From: CAIYZT01 sp947461435
GTDB taxonomy: Bacteria > Pseudomonadota > Alphaproteobacteria > Rhodobacterales > Rhodobacteraceae
Direction: 5' to 3'
Assembly: GCA_965284435.1 (NCBI GenBank)
Contig: OZ260083.1
Location: forward strand, 434,001 to 498,000
Length of the DNA: 64,000 bases
Under the pieces are notes generated by a model, which ran no database searches, was not told where the DNA came from, and saw only the letters and a list, made by a program, of their open reading frames with translations. This document shows, in pieces, positions 1-8,522 of the stretch. Made by a program: the position numbers and the translations under genes. Each line of letters starts with the position of its first letter. The stretch's first letter is position 1.

Positions 1-653
1 CCTTTTCAGACCCCAATTTTGTGCCCTTTGATTGGGGGTGGTTCGCCATGGTCTATGACAGCACCAAACTGGCAACTGCGCCAACCTCGTTCAAGGAATT
101 GGCCGCATCGAACTTGAAAATCCTGATACAAGACCCCCGATCCTCGACACCCGGGCTTGGCTTGGTGATGTGGATCAAAGCGGCCTATGGGGATCAAGCG
201 GCGCAGATTTGGGCCGATCTGGCAGATAACATTGTTACGGTTACCCCCGGCTGGACCGAAGCCTACAACATGTTTCTGGAAGGCGAGGCTGATATGGTTT
301 TGTCCTACACAACCTCACCCGCCTATCATTTGATCGCAGAAGGCGACGCGACAAAATCGGCCGCCCTGTTCCGCGAAGGGCATTATCTTCAGATCGAAGT
401 TGCCGGAAAGCTCGCCGCAAGCGATCAACCCGCCTTGGCCGATGCCTTTTTGGCGTATCTCACCTCGGATGAAGCGCAGGCTGCGCTGATCACAACAAAC
501 TGGATGTACCCGGCCAAAACCCCTTCTTTGGGCCTTCCGCAGGGTTTCGAAACCTTGATCCAGCCTGCGACATCCTTGCTTTTCTCCTCCGCCGAGGCGC
601 AGGCGGCGCGTGGCCCGGCGATTGAAGAATGGCGAACGGCTTTGTCAAAATGA
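1..653 (+). CDS. thiB: Thiamine ABC transporter, periplasmic thiamine-binding protein (5' end missing)
   Basis: The reading frame is open from the window edge (frame starting at base 3), so the signal peptide and the N-terminal lobe are missing. The 217 codons present read as the C-terminal half of a type 2 periplasmic binding protein. They include FDWGWFAMVYD near the start, a D-PRSSTPGLG segment typical of ThiB ligand-lobe sequences, and LSYTTSPAYH further on. ThiB captures thiamine, thiamine-P or thiamine-PP in the periplasm and delivers it to ThiP. The assignment rests on the directly downstream thiP and thiQ, which share its strand. The TGA stop overlaps the thiP ATG (ATGA), so the two are probably translationally coupled. 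A thiamine-pyrophosphate riboswitch would lie upstream, outside the window. Confidence 0.88.
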   Translation, partial: FSDPNFVPFDWGWFAMVYDSTKLATAPTSFKELAASNLKILIQDPRSSTPGLGLVMWIKAAYGDQAAQIWADLADNIVTVTPGWTEAYNMFLEGEADMVLSYTTSPAYHLIAEGDATKSAALFREGHYLQIEVAGKLAASDQPALADAFLAYLTSDEAQAALITTNWMYPAKTPSLGLPQGFETLIQPATSLLFSSAEAQAARGPAIEEWRTALSK

Positions 654-2173
654 CAGCGGTCCGGGCCATCGCCGCAGGAATCGCCGCGCTGATCTTGGGC
701 AGCGCGGCGCTTTTGGCGGGCCAAGCGCAGACATGGGCCTTGCTTCCCGCAGATTTGGCCGCCGTGCGCTTCACGGTAGCGCAGGCTGCGCTGTCGGCCG
801 CGGCATCGGTCCTGCTGGCCATTCCGGTGTCTCGCGCCTTGTTTCGTCGGCGGTTTGCCGGGCGCTCTGCGCTGATCGGGTTGATGGCGGCCCCATTTGC
901 GCTTCCATTTGTGGTGGCGGTTCTGGGGTTGCTGACCATTTTTGGGCGGTCCGGCCCTGTGAACATGGCGCTGGCCGCCTTGGGCCTGCCACCCTTTTCG
1001 ATCTACGGGTTGCACGGCGTGGTCATGGCAAACGTCTTTTTCAATTTGCCCTTGGCCACCCGGATGCTTCTGCACGGCTGGCAGAACATCCCGACCGAGC
1101 GTTTTCGGTTGGCGCAGTCGCTGTCCATGCCACACTCAGCCCAGTTCCGACATCTGGAATGGCCGATGCTTCGTGCGCAAACACCGGGTATTTTGGTGGT
1201 GATCTTTCTGGTGTGTCTGTCCAGCTTTGCCATTTCCCTCACCTTGGGCGGCGGGCCAAAGTCGAGCACGATAGAGCTTGCGATCTATCAATCCCTGCGG
1301 TTTGACTATGATCTTGGCCGGGCGTCGCTTTTGGCCATGGTGCAATTTTCGATCTGTGCCGGGGTAACCCTGATCGCCAGTCGGCTGACGCTGCCTGATG
1401 GTCTGGGATCGGGCCTGCAACGCTTTGCCCCGATGATGCCCGCAAAGGGTTGGCGGCGCAGTGCAGACATTGTCTGGATTTCGCTGGCGGCGCTTTATCT
1501 GTTTGCGCCGCTGTGTGCCGCGATGATCAAAGGCCTGCCGGGTTTGGCCGATTTGCCAAATGGGGTGGCCGCCGCGCTGGCCCGATCGGTGGCTGTGGCC
1601 CTGGGGTCGGCCGGGCTGTGCACGGGCCTGGCGCTGTGTCTGGCCTTGGCGGCGGCGCAAGACAAAAACCGCTGGATCGAAGTTGCAGCCATGCTGCCCT
1701 TGGCGGCCTCGGGCCTTGTGCTGGGAACTGGTCTTTTTATCGCGCTGCGCCCCGTTGCGCGGCCCGAAGATATGGCCCTGCCCATCACGCTGTTGGTGAA
1801 TGCGGTGCTGGCGCTGCCGTTTTTGGTTCGCCTTTTGCTTCCCGCAGCCCGGCAAATGAACGCCAATTATGGACAGCTGGCGCAAAGCCTTGGGCTAAGC
1901 GGTGCGGCGCGCCTGCGCTACGTGACGGTGCCCTTGCTGGCGCGTCCCATCGGCTATGGCGCGGGGTTGGCGGCGGCCCTGTCGATGGGGGATCTGGGGG
2001 TAATCACCTTGTTTGCCGGGCAGCAGGGCGCGACCTTGCCCCTGCTTGTCCAGCAATTGATCGGCGCATACCGGATGGATCAAGCGGCCGCGGTTGCGTT
2101 GATCCTTGTGCTGGCCAGTTTCACCTTGTTTGCCCTGCTAGACTATGGAGCCCGACGTTATGCTGACACTTGA
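650..2173 (+). CDS. thiP: Thiamine ABC transporter permease ThiP
   Basis: This 507-residue, very hydrophobic protein has two tandem binding-protein-dependent permease modules, the fused arrangement known for ThiP. Each half carries an EAA-like cytoplasmic loop (AQSLSMPHSAQFRHLEWPML in the first half, AQSLGLSGAARLRYVTVPLL in the second) that would dock on the ATPase. I chose the ATG at 650 because it forms an ATGA overlap with the thiB stop. An in-frame ATG at 629 would overlap thiB more deeply and has no obvious ribosome-binding site. The protein should form the inner-membrane channel for thiamine. It overlaps the start of thiQ by 14 bases, which indicates one operon. Confidence 0.93.
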   Translation: MTAVRAIAAGIAALILGSAALLAGQAQTWALLPADLAAVRFTVAQAALSAAASVLLAIPVSRALFRRRFAGRSALIGLMAAPFALPFVVAVLGLLTIFGRSGPVNMALAALGLPPFSIYGLHGVVMANVFFNLPLATRMLLHGWQNIPTERFRLAQSLSMPHSAQFRHLEWPMLRAQTPGILVVIFLVCLSSFAISLTLGGGPKSSTIELAIYQSLRFDYDLGRASLLAMVQFSICAGVTLIASRLTLPDGLGSGLQRFAPMMPAKGWRRSADIVWISLAALYLFAPLCAAMIKGLPGLADLPNGVAAALARSVAVALGSAGLCTGLALCLALAAAQDKNRWIEVAAMLPLAASGLVLGTGLFIALRPVARPEDMALPITLLVNAVLALPFLVRLLLPAARQMNANYGQLAQSLGLSGAARLRYVTVPLLARPIGYGAGLAAALSMGDLGVITLFAGQQGATLPLLVQQLIGAYRMDQAAAVALILVLASFTLFALLDYGARRYADT

Positions 2174-2870
2174 CCAGCTGGTTCTGACCCAAGAGGGTTT
2201 TCGTCTGTCCGCCGATTGGACAGTGCCGTTGGGGCAGAAAGTGGGGTTGATCGGGGCCTCGGGCGCGGGCAAATCAACCTTGCTTTTGGCGCTGGCAGGG
2301 TTCGTGGCCCCGACATCTGGGCGGATCCTGTGGGACGGCCGGGATCTGGCACAGGTCGCGCCGGGGGATCGGCCCGCAACCATCCTGTTTCAGGATCAAA
2401 ACCTGTTTCCGCATCTGACCATCGCGCAAAATCTGTGCCTTGGCCTGTCCCCGCGCCTTCAAATGACCCAAGAGATGGGCCTAAAGATCGACAGGGCGCT
2501 GGCGCGTGTGGGGCTGGCCGGGTTGGGTCTGCGCAAACCGGGGCAGCTTTCGGGCGGTCAGCAGGGGCGTGCGGCCTTGGCACGGGCGCTGCTGCGGGCA
2601 CGGCCCCTTCTGCTGCTGGATGAACCCTTTGCGGCGCTGGGCCCGGCACTGCGCGCCGAAATGCTGGCGCTGGTGGCCGAGGTTGCGGCAGAAACGCAGG
2701 CCACGGTGATGCTGGTCAGCCATGACCCGCAAGATATTCAAGGGTTTGCCGACCAGACCGTTCTGGTTGCACAGGGCGCGGCGAACGCGCCTGTGGAAAC
2801 GGCGGCGCTTTTTGCACACCCGCCGGCCGCCCTGCGCGCCTATCTGGGAGAGAAATCACCGAAAAAATGA
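2160..2870 (+). CDS. thiQ: Thiamine ABC transporter ATP-binding protein ThiQ
   Basis: This 236-residue ABC ATPase energises thiamine import by ThiBP. It shows Walker A GASGAGKST near residue 37, the Q-loop FQDQNLFPH, the signature LSGGQQGR, Walker B LLLLDEP and the switch histidine in VSHDPQD. The ATG at 2160 gives the MLTL start expected of ThiQ and overlaps the end of thiP. An upstream in-frame ATG at 2145 would add five residues. It is the last gene of the operon and is followed at once by a hairpin that separates it from the convergent bc1 operon. Recognition is strong because of gene order and size. Confidence 0.93.
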   Translation: MLTLDQLVLTQEGFRLSADWTVPLGQKVGLIGASGAGKSTLLLALAGFVAPTSGRILWDGRDLAQVAPGDRPATILFQDQNLFPHLTIAQNLCLGLSPRLQMTQEMGLKIDRALARVGLAGLGLRKPGQLSGGQQGRAALARALLRARPLLLLDEPFAALGPALRAEMLALVAEVAAETQATVMLVSHDPQDIQGFADQTVLVAQGAANAPVETAALFAHPPAALRAYLGEKSPKK

Positions 2871-2873
2871 AAA

Positions 2874-2898
2874 CCCCCGCTGCCTTGCGGCGCGGGGG
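2874..2898. terminator. Bidirectional terminator between thiQ and the bc1 operon
   Basis: CCCCCGC at 2874-2880 pairs with GCGGGGG at 2892-2898, with extra GCC/GGC pairing inside the loop. It is flanked by AAAA on the left and TTCTTTC on the right, so it can act on both converging transcripts (thiBPQ and fbcFBC). Confidence 0.75.
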
Positions 2899-2920
2899 TT
2901 CTTTCGGCCTGTCAAACGGT

Positions 2921-3712
2921 TCAGGCCGTGTGTTTTTTGCCTTTGACGCCTGCCCAAAGCCGCTTGTTGGTCAGGTACAAAAGCGTGCTGAGCAAGATCA
3001 AGAAGACCACGGCCTTAAAGCCGGCCTCTTTGCGCGCCATCAACTTCGGCTCTGCCGTCCACATCAAGAACGCGGCCGCGTCTTCTGCCATCTGGTGCAC
3101 GGTGGCCGGTGTTCCGTCTTGATAGGTGATCAGATCATCCATAAGCGGCGGCGGCATGGCGATCCAGCCCGTTGAAAACGCGTGGTTTTCATAAAAGGTC
3201 GTGCCGGCTTCTTCTTTTTCTTCACCGGTATAGCCGGTCAGGATCGAATAGATATGCTCGGGCCCGCCAATGCCGTTCATCAACTGATTGATGCCCAGAC
3301 CATAGGGGCCGTGAAAGCCGGCCCGTGCCTTTGCCATCAGCGACAGATCTGGCGCCCCGGCCCCGGTGTTGGCCGGGAAGTTATCGGTTGGCAGGGCATC
3401 ACGCTCTTCACCGGTATCCTTGTCGATCGCGGTGTAATTCGTGGCATAGGCACGCACCTGATCTTCGGGCAGATGCGGTCCACCCTCGTCTGACAAGGAC
3501 CGCAGCGGCACGAATTTAAGTCCGTGACAGGCCGAGCAGACTTCGGTGTAAAGCTGAAGGCCGCGCTGCAACTGGTGCTCGTCGAATTTGCCGAAGGGGC
3601 CTTCAAACGAGAAGGCGATGTCTTCGGTATGGCCACCCTCGCCTGCGGCGAAGGAGGCCCCGGTGCTCAGCACGAGGGCAGAGACAGCGCTGATTGCGAT
3701 TTTGCGAAACAT
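2921..3712 (-). CDS. petC: Ubiquinol-cytochrome c reductase, cytochrome c1 subunit
   Basis: The 263-residue protein starts with a Sec signal peptide (MFRKIAIS..., likely cut after ASFA near residue 22). It carries one c-type haem site CSACH at 59-63 and a methionine ligand in MPPPL near residue 186. A C-terminal membrane anchor spans about 234-248 and is followed by a basic tail. Cytochrome c1 takes electrons from the Rieske centre and passes them to cytochrome c2 or cy. The ATG at 3712 is chosen because AAGGAA lies about 10 bases upstream; the frame extends further up without a good start. It is the last gene of fbcFBC, 19 bases after petB. Confidence 0.95.
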   Translation of the reverse strand: MFRKIAISAVSALVLSTGASFAAGEGGHTEDIAFSFEGPFGKFDEHQLQRGLQLYTEVCSACHGLKFVPLRSLSDEGGPHLPEDQVRAYATNYTAIDKDTGEERDALPTDNFPANTGAGAPDLSLMAKARAGFHGPYGLGINQLMNGIGGPEHIYSILTGYTGEEKEEAGTTFYENHAFSTGWIAMPPPLMDDLITYQDGTPATVHQMAEDAAAFLMWTAEPKLMARKEAGFKAVVFLILLSTLLYLTNKRLWAGVKGKKHTA

Positions 3713-3731
3713 CTCAGTCAGTTCCTTTCTC

Positions 3732-5048
3732 TCACTCGGCCGGGTTCGGCGCATAGTGCGACTTGAAGTCTTCTTCGATCGTTGCCGGTTGCGGCATCGG
3801 TTTTTCCAGAACGCCCAGCAACGGCAGGATGACCAGGAAGTAGGCGAACCAGTAGGTCGTCGCGATCAGTGAAATCCACGACATCAATTCGCTTGCCGTT
3901 TGCGAGCCAACCCACATCAGTATGACGAAATCAATCACGAGCAGCCAGAACCACGCCTTAAATTTTGGGCGGTAGCGGCCCGAACGAACCGATGAAGTAT
4001 CCAACCATGGTGCGAATACCAAGATTGCCACAGCACTGAAGAAGGCCAACACTCCGAAGAATTTGGCGTCAACAATCCCAAACGTCACGAAGTTAACCAG
4101 TTGGACCAGCCACACATCAGCGGTGAAAGCACGCAAGACAGCGTAGAAGGGCAAGAAATACCATTCAGGCACGATATGCGCCGGCGTCGCCAGCGGGTTC
4201 GCTTCGATATAGTTGTCGGGGTGTCCAAGGAAGTTGGGCATGAAGCCGACGACGGCAAAGAACACGACAAGGATCACGGCCAAGGCAAAAAGATCCTTGA
4301 TCACGAAATAGGGCCAGAAGGGCAACGTGTCTTTTGCCGCTTCTTCTTTTGAGGTGCGGCGAACCTCAACACCCGTGGGGTTGTTGTTGCCGGTCGTATG
4401 GAAGGCCCAGATGTGCACGCCAACAAGGCCAGCAATCACGAAGGGCAACAAATAGTGCAGCGAGAAGAAGCGGTTCAAAGTGGCATTGTCCACCGCAGGC
4501 CCACCCAGCAGCCATTCCTGAATGACAGGGCCGATCCCCGGGATCGCGCCGAACAAACCGGTGATCACCGTGGCGCCCCAGAACGACATCTGGCCCCAAG
4601 GCAGAACATAGCCCATGAAGGCCGTCGCCATCATCAGCAAATAGATGATCATGCCGATCACCCAGGTCACTTCGCGCGGGGCCTTGTAGCTGCCATAGTA
4701 CAGGCCGCGGAAAATATGCAGATAAACGGCCATAAAGAACAGCGATGCGCCATTCGCATGCAGATACCGCAACATGTACCCGCCGTTGACGTCGCGCATG
4801 ATGTGTTCAACCGACTTGAACGCCATATCGACTTGCGGGGTGTAATGCATCGCCAGAACGATGCCCGTCACGATTTGCATCACCAGACAGAACGTAAGGA
4901 CAATGCCCCAGATCCACATCCAGTTCAGGTTCTTCGGCGTTGGAATCGTCAAAGTGTCAGACAGAAGGCTCGCCACGGGAAGGCGCGAGTGGAGCCATTT
5001 CTCAAAGCCCGACTTGGGCTCGTAATGGTCGTGGGGAATACCGGCCAT
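3732..5048 (-). CDS. petB: Ubiquinol-cytochrome c reductase, cytochrome b subunit
   Basis: The 438-residue membrane protein has the four haem-ligating histidines at 97, 111, 198 and 212 (in RYLHANG, VYLHIF, FSLHYL and GVHIW), the positions known for R. capsulatus cytochrome b. It also has the Qo-site PEWY motif (VPEWYFLPFY). It forms the quinone-oxidising and quinone-reducing core of complex III, with eight expected transmembrane helices. It lies between petA and petC on the same strand, 11 bases downstream of petA, which is the standard fbcFBC order. Nothing in the sequence suggests loss of function. Confidence 0.97.
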   Translation of the reverse strand: MAGIPHDHYEPKSGFEKWLHSRLPVASLLSDTLTIPTPKNLNWMWIWGIVLTFCLVMQIVTGIVLAMHYTPQVDMAFKSVEHIMRDVNGGYMLRYLHANGASLFFMAVYLHIFRGLYYGSYKAPREVTWVIGMIIYLLMMATAFMGYVLPWGQMSFWGATVITGLFGAIPGIGPVIQEWLLGGPAVDNATLNRFFSLHYLLPFVIAGLVGVHIWAFHTTGNNNPTGVEVRRTSKEEAAKDTLPFWPYFVIKDLFALAVILVVFFAVVGFMPNFLGHPDNYIEANPLATPAHIVPEWYFLPFYAVLRAFTADVWLVQLVNFVTFGIVDAKFFGVLAFFSAVAILVFAPWLDTSSVRSGRYRPKFKAWFWLLVIDFVILMWVGSQTASELMSWISLIATTYWFAYFLVILPLLGVLEKPMPQPATIEEDFKSHYAPNPAE

Positions 5049-5059
5049 GATTGGTCTCC

Positions 5060-5620
5060 TTAACCGAGCTTGATCGTGGTGTCGTCTTCAAATTTTGCAA
5101 CCGGAACGGGCAGGTTGCGCGGGGCGGGCCCTTTGCGGATGCGGCCAGCGGTGTCGTAGTGTGAACCGTGGCAGGGGCAGAACCAGCCGCCAAAATCACC
5201 GGCGTTGCCCAAAGGCACGCAGCCAAGGTGCGTACACACGCCCATCATGACCAGCCACTCACCGGCCTCGTCCAAGGTGCGGTTGGAGTCAGACGCATCC
5301 GCTTCGGCTGCGATGTTCGCGTTTTCGGATTTTGTGTCGACCAGATCGGTCAGCGCAACCGCGCGGCCCGCATCAATTTCTTCAGGCGTGCGGCGGCGGA
5401 TGAACACGGGCTTTCCGCGCCATTTCACCGTCAACTGGGTGCCAACCTCAACCCCGGACACATCGACGAAAATCGAGGCCAAGGCGCGGGTATCGGCCGA
5501 TGGGTTCATCTGGTTGACCAGCGGCCAAACCGCCGCGCCGGCCGCAACGGCGCCGGCCCCGGCGGTTGCATAATACAGGAAATCCCGGCGGGAACCTGAG
5601 GTTTCGTCAGCATGGGACAC
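5060..5620 (-). CDS. petA: Ubiquinol-cytochrome c reductase, Rieske iron-sulfur subunit
   Basis: This 186-residue Rieske protein has the two cluster-binding motifs CTHLGC and CPCHGSH near its C-terminus. Its N-terminus is SRRDFLYYATAGAGAVAAG, a twin-arginine-type uncleaved anchor. The start is GTG at 5620: it gives the family's usual N-terminus (VSHADETSG...) and has GGAAGGGAG shortly upstream. The longer frame to 5689 has no such support. It is the first gene of the bc1 operon, and its promoter must lie within 5621-5834. I could not pick out a convincing -35/-10 pair there. Confidence 0.95.
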   Translation of the reverse strand: MSHADETSGSRRDFLYYATAGAGAVAAGAAVWPLVNQMNPSADTRALASIFVDVSGVEVGTQLTVKWRGKPVFIRRRTPEEIDAGRAVALTDLVDTKSENANIAAEADASDSNRTLDEAGEWLVMMGVCTHLGCVPLGNAGDFGGWFCPCHGSHYDTAGRIRKGPAPRNLPVPVAKFEDDTTIKLG

Positions 5621-5834
5621 GAGATCTTCTCCCTTCCAAGGCCGCAAGGGCACTGCGGCGCAGGTATCATTTCGGCCTTGATCGCCCAAAGCCTTGCAGG
5701 GCGGGTTTTAGACAAGGTTCAAAGCGCCGTAAAGCGGTCAAAGGCGCGCAGGGGGGCGCAAATTTGCTTTTATCGGCCGCAGGGCTTGAAATCCGGCGCA
5801 AAGATTCCACTGCATTGTATTTTTCTGCCGAATC

Positions 5835-6443
5835 TCAACCCTTTGGGGTTGTGTCCACCATCGAGGGGCGCTGCGCAAATGCCGCGGCCCACTCGGCCAA
5901 TTGCGGCCGTCCGGCCTGCCAACGGCGGTCATCATGGCGAAAATCAAGGTAGCCAAGGGCCACGGCAAGCGCGATTTGCCCCATATGAACGGGCAAGCGG
6001 AGCAGCGGCAAAGACCCCGCTTCGATGGCATCCAACGCGCGGTCAACCTTGGCCCATTGCCCTTCGACCCAAGGGGCGAAGCGCGCCGTTTCGGGCCGCA
6101 GACGGGTTTCATAGACCATCAAAAGGGCCGCTTCCAAAATCCCGTCGGCGGTCGCTTCAAGCGTCAAGACGGGCCACAGATCTGGCCCCTTGGGGTACAG
6201 GCCCGCGCCAGACAGATCATCCAGATACCGCGCGATCACCCGGCTGTCGAAAATGGCCTGGCCGTCATCTGTCACAAGCGCGGGGATCTTTCCCAAGGGA
6301 TTGCGGTTCACGGGCATCGTGCCGGGATCAAGCGGCGATCCGGCAACCACGGTTTGCTCGACACGGTCATCCAAGCCTGATTCGATGATCTGAACAGATA
6401 CCTTGCGCCCAAAGGGCGTGGTGGGAGAGGTGAAGAGTTGCAT
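5835..6443 (-). CDS. Glutathione S-transferase family protein
   Basis: About 202 residues with a thioredoxin-fold N-terminus (MQLFTSPTTPFGRKVSVQ), the cis-proline region KIPALVTDDG and the ESR-like DSRVIARYLDD segment that binds glutathione. A helical C-terminal domain follows. Two adjacent ATG codons exist (6446 and 6443). AAGGA lies seven bases before the second, so I use 6443. The substrate cannot be told from sequence. It stands alone, transcribed in the same direction as the bc1 operon but 214 bases upstream of petA. Confidence 0.82.
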   Translation of the reverse strand: MQLFTSPTTPFGRKVSVQIIESGLDDRVEQTVVAGSPLDPGTMPVNRNPLGKIPALVTDDGQAIFDSRVIARYLDDLSGAGLYPKGPDLWPVLTLEATADGILEAALLMVYETRLRPETARFAPWVEGQWAKVDRALDAIEAGSLPLLRLPVHMGQIALAVALGYLDFRHDDRRWQAGRPQLAEWAAAFAQRPSMVDTTPKG

Positions 6444-6508
6444 CATGCCATCCTTGTCGGTTGCCGCATGTAAAGGGCAGGCCAGCGCCAAGGTCAATCC
6501 TCAAGGAA

Positions 6509-7129
6509 TTATTGATCAGACACGTCGCGCATCAGCCGGGCCAATTCGGCGGCGGGGCTTTGGCCGTTTTGGGCTTCCAGCGCGCCGATCACGCCCGCCC
6601 GCGCTGCGGCCGTTTTGTTCTGGTTCAGCTTCCACGTCCCCTCCACCGTGTCGATGGTCAACCGAAACGGCACAATCATGCGCATCATCCGCTCCATCGT
6701 CCCTTCGGCCATCTTGGTCGATCGCCAGATCGGTTTTGGCAAAAGCCGCGCTTCGAAACTGTCGGACAAGGCGTTGACCATCGGTTCCAATGTGGTCGGC
6801 AACAAGGGCTCCAACCGGCCCCGCAGATGCACCGCAACATAGTTCCACGTCGGAACCTGATCCTCGACCCCGTACCAATCGGGCGAGATATAACTGTCTG
6901 GGCCGACAACCGCCAAAAGCGCCCCGCAGGGCAAATTGGCCCGCGCAATCGCGTTGGACCGCGCCAGATGTATATCGGCGAATCGCCCATCTTGTGACAG
7001 ATGAAAGGGGATATGCGCCAGCAAGGGCCCCGCATCGCCATTGATCGAAAGCGTGCCAAAGCCCCTTTCCGCCGCAAAGCGCAGGTTCTTGGCTTCGGTA
7101 TCCTGCCGGAAGGCGGGGTTTGGATGCAT
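6509..7129 (-). CDS. PaiB/FMN-binding split-barrel family protein
   Basis: 206 residues starting MHPNPAFRQ, the start expected of the PaiB-type negative transcriptional regulator family. Other family features are GTLSINGDAGPLLAHIPF, a HLARSN segment, the SPDWYG motif and PTWNYVAVHLRG, which form the FMN-binding split barrel. PaiB proteins were named as regulators of sporulation and protease genes in Bacillus. In proteobacteria the role is mostly unknown and may be flavin-dependent redox or polyamine-related. It lies 65 bases upstream of the GST gene on the same strand and may be cotranscribed with it. No DNA-binding motif is obvious. Confidence 0.75.
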   Translation of the reverse strand: MHPNPAFRQDTEAKNLRFAAERGFGTLSINGDAGPLLAHIPFHLSQDGRFADIHLARSNAIARANLPCGALLAVVGPDSYISPDWYGVEDQVPTWNYVAVHLRGRLEPLLPTTLEPMVNALSDSFEARLLPKPIWRSTKMAEGTMERMMRMIVPFRLTIDTVEGTWKLNQNKTAAARAGVIGALEAQNGQSPAAELARLMRDVSDQ

Positions 7130-7180
7130 CGTTATTTATCCTGCAGGACGGGGTGCGCGGCTTTGGCACGCCACAAATGA

Positions 7181-7209
7181 AAAAGCCGCCGAAGGTTACC
7201 CTTGGCGGC
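7181..7209 (-). terminator. rpmJ terminator
   Basis: On the minus strand GCCGCC-AAGG pairs with CCTT-GGCGGC around a GTAA loop, with one unpaired base, and TTTTTC follows. It starts about 24 bases after the rpmJ stop. Confidence 0.75.
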
Positions 7210-7232
7210 CTATCATGTAGCTCGCGCGCTTC

Positions 7233-7358
7233 TCAACCCTGACGGGCCTTATAGCGCTTTTGCGTCTTGTTGATCACATAGACGCGGCCTTTACGGCGCA
7301 CGACTTGGCAATCGCGGTGACGCGTCTTCAGCGAGCGGAGCGAGTTTGCAACCTTCAT
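7233..7358 (-). CDS. rpmJ: Large ribosomal subunit protein bL36
   Basis: A 41-residue basic protein, MKVANSLRSLKTRH...KRYKARQG, of the longer alphaproteobacterial L36 type. The start at 7358 has GAAGGAGACAG just upstream. Only one cysteine remains (RDCQVV), so this is the C-minus, non-zinc-binding form. It sits 71 bases downstream of tRNA-Val on the same strand, with no U-tract terminator between them, so cotranscription is possible. Confidence 0.93.
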   Translation of the reverse strand: MKVANSLRSLKTRHRDCQVVRRKGRVYVINKTQKRYKARQG

Positions 7359-7429
7359 GGCTGTCTCCTTCTGTCGCGGCGCATCACGCGCCAATGAAAA
7401 CCTATGCCACCCCGAAGGATAGCGGCGAA

Positions 7430-7504
7430 TGGTGGGCGGTACTGGGATCGAACCAGTGGCCACTACGATGTCAACGTAGTGCTCTACCGCTGAGCTAACC
7501 GCCC
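7430..7504 (-). tRNA. tRNA-Val (anticodon GAC)
   Basis: The minus strand folds into a full cloverleaf. The acceptor stem GGGCGGT pairs with ACCGCCC, the D-arm contains AGCTCAGCGGTAGAGC, and the anticodon stem CTACG/CGTAG encloses the loop TTGACAT with anticodon GAC. The T-arm is CTGG-TTCGATC-CCAG. The discriminator A and CCA (7433-7430) are encoded. Confidence 0.96.
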
Positions 7505-7533
7505 ACGCTGCCGTTTGGTCCCGCACGCCCCAA

Positions 7534-7560
7534 ATAAAAGGACGCGGGCGGAACCGCGTC
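7534..7560 (-). terminator. Terminator-like hairpin in the leader of tRNA-Val
   Basis: On the minus strand GACGCGG (7560-7554) pairs with CCGCGTC (7547-7541) around a six-base loop and is followed by CTTTTATTT. It lies between a good promoter (7571-7599) and the tRNA, so it could be an attenuator, a processing element, or the end of a very short RNA. Confidence 0.45.
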
Positions 7561-7570
7561 GGTCTGGGGG

Positions 7571-7599
7571 GCTATACTCAGAACAGATGGCGCTTTCAA
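7571..7599 (-). promoter_or_regulatory. Predicted housekeeping promoter for tRNA-Val(-rpmJ)
   Basis: On the minus strand TTGAAA at 7599-7594, a 17-base spacer and TATAGC at 7576-7571 match a sigma-70 type promoter. The expected transcript start is near 7564, about 60 bases before the tRNA. Confidence 0.5.
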
Positions 7600-7656
7600 G
7601 GGGTTTCAGCGCAAAGGCTTTTGCATCTATACTGTTTGCAACAAGGGAAGGATCCG

Positions 7657-8520
7657 ATGGAGCAGATGAGCTATCGCCTGTTGCGCCCCAAGGTGCAATC
7701 CACATCTGTGATCTTCGCGTCGCCGCATTCAGGGCGTGCCTATTCCCCTGCATTTCTTGAACAAACCGTGCTTGACGCTTTGGTTTTACGGTCATCTGAA
7801 GATGCGTTTGTCGATGAACTTTTCAGTGCGGCCCCCGGTATCGGCGCCCCTTTTTTGGTGGCGGATGTGCCCCGCGCCTATCTGGATCTGAACCGCGCCC
7901 CGGACGAGCTTGACCCTGCGTTGATTGAGGGGATCCAACGGGCGCCGCACAATCCGCGTGTGTCTTCAGGAATCGGCGTGATTCCCCGCGTTGTCGCAGG
8001 GGGGCGGCAGATTTATCGCGGCAAGATGCCGCTTTGTGTCGCCGAAGACCGGCTGCGGGCGCATTGGTATCCCTATCACAACGCTTTGCGCGATTTGATG
8101 GATCAAACCGCCACCCTGTTCGGAGAGGCAATTTTGGTTGATTGCCATTCCATGCCGCACGAAGCCATCGAAAGCCACACCCGTCCCGGCATGCCCCGCC
8201 CCGAGGTGGTTTTGGGCGATCGCTTTGGGGCGGCCAGTGGCGGCCATGTGGTGGACGCAATTGAGACTGCCTTTCGAAGTGCCGGGCTTCGTGTTGCGCG
8301 TAACGCCCCTTTTGCCGGGGCCTTCATCGCCCAAAGTTACGGACGCCCCTCCTCGCGGCGGCATGTCGTACAGGTCGAAATCGACCGAGGGCTTTACATG
8401 GATGAACTGCGTGTCACGCGGGGCAGAACCTTTGAGTCGTTTCGAAATGTCATCACAACGGTTCTGGCCCAGATCGCCGATGTCGGCCGACCGGGGGGTG
8501 TGGCCCTCGCGGCAGAGTAG
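7657..8520 (+). CDS. N-formylglutamate amidohydrolase family protein
   Basis: 287 residues of the N-formylglutamate amidohydrolase (HutG/FGase) family. Features include SPHSGRAYSP near the N-terminus, EDAFVDELF, VPRAYLDLNR, a VDCHSMP metal-site motif and the AQSYGRPSSRRHVVQVEIDR segment near the C-terminus. The family hydrolyses N-formylglutamate (the last step of one histidine degradation route) or related N-acyl amino acids. No other hut genes are nearby, so the true substrate is uncertain. The ATG at 7657 has AAGGGAAGGAT upstream; an in-frame ATG at 7621 has none. It converges on dinB with a two-base gap. Confidence 0.8.
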   Translation: MEQMSYRLLRPKVQSTSVIFASPHSGRAYSPAFLEQTVLDALVLRSSEDAFVDELFSAAPGIGAPFLVADVPRAYLDLNRAPDELDPALIEGIQRAPHNPRVSSGIGVIPRVVAGGRQIYRGKMPLCVAEDRLRAHWYPYHNALRDLMDQTATLFGEAILVDCHSMPHEAIESHTRPGMPRPEVVLGDRFGAASGGHVVDAIETAFRSAGLRVARNAPFAGAFIAQSYGRPSSRRHVVQVEIDRGLYMDELRVTRGRTFESFRNVITTVLAQIADVGRPGGVALAAE

Positions 8521-8522
8521 GC

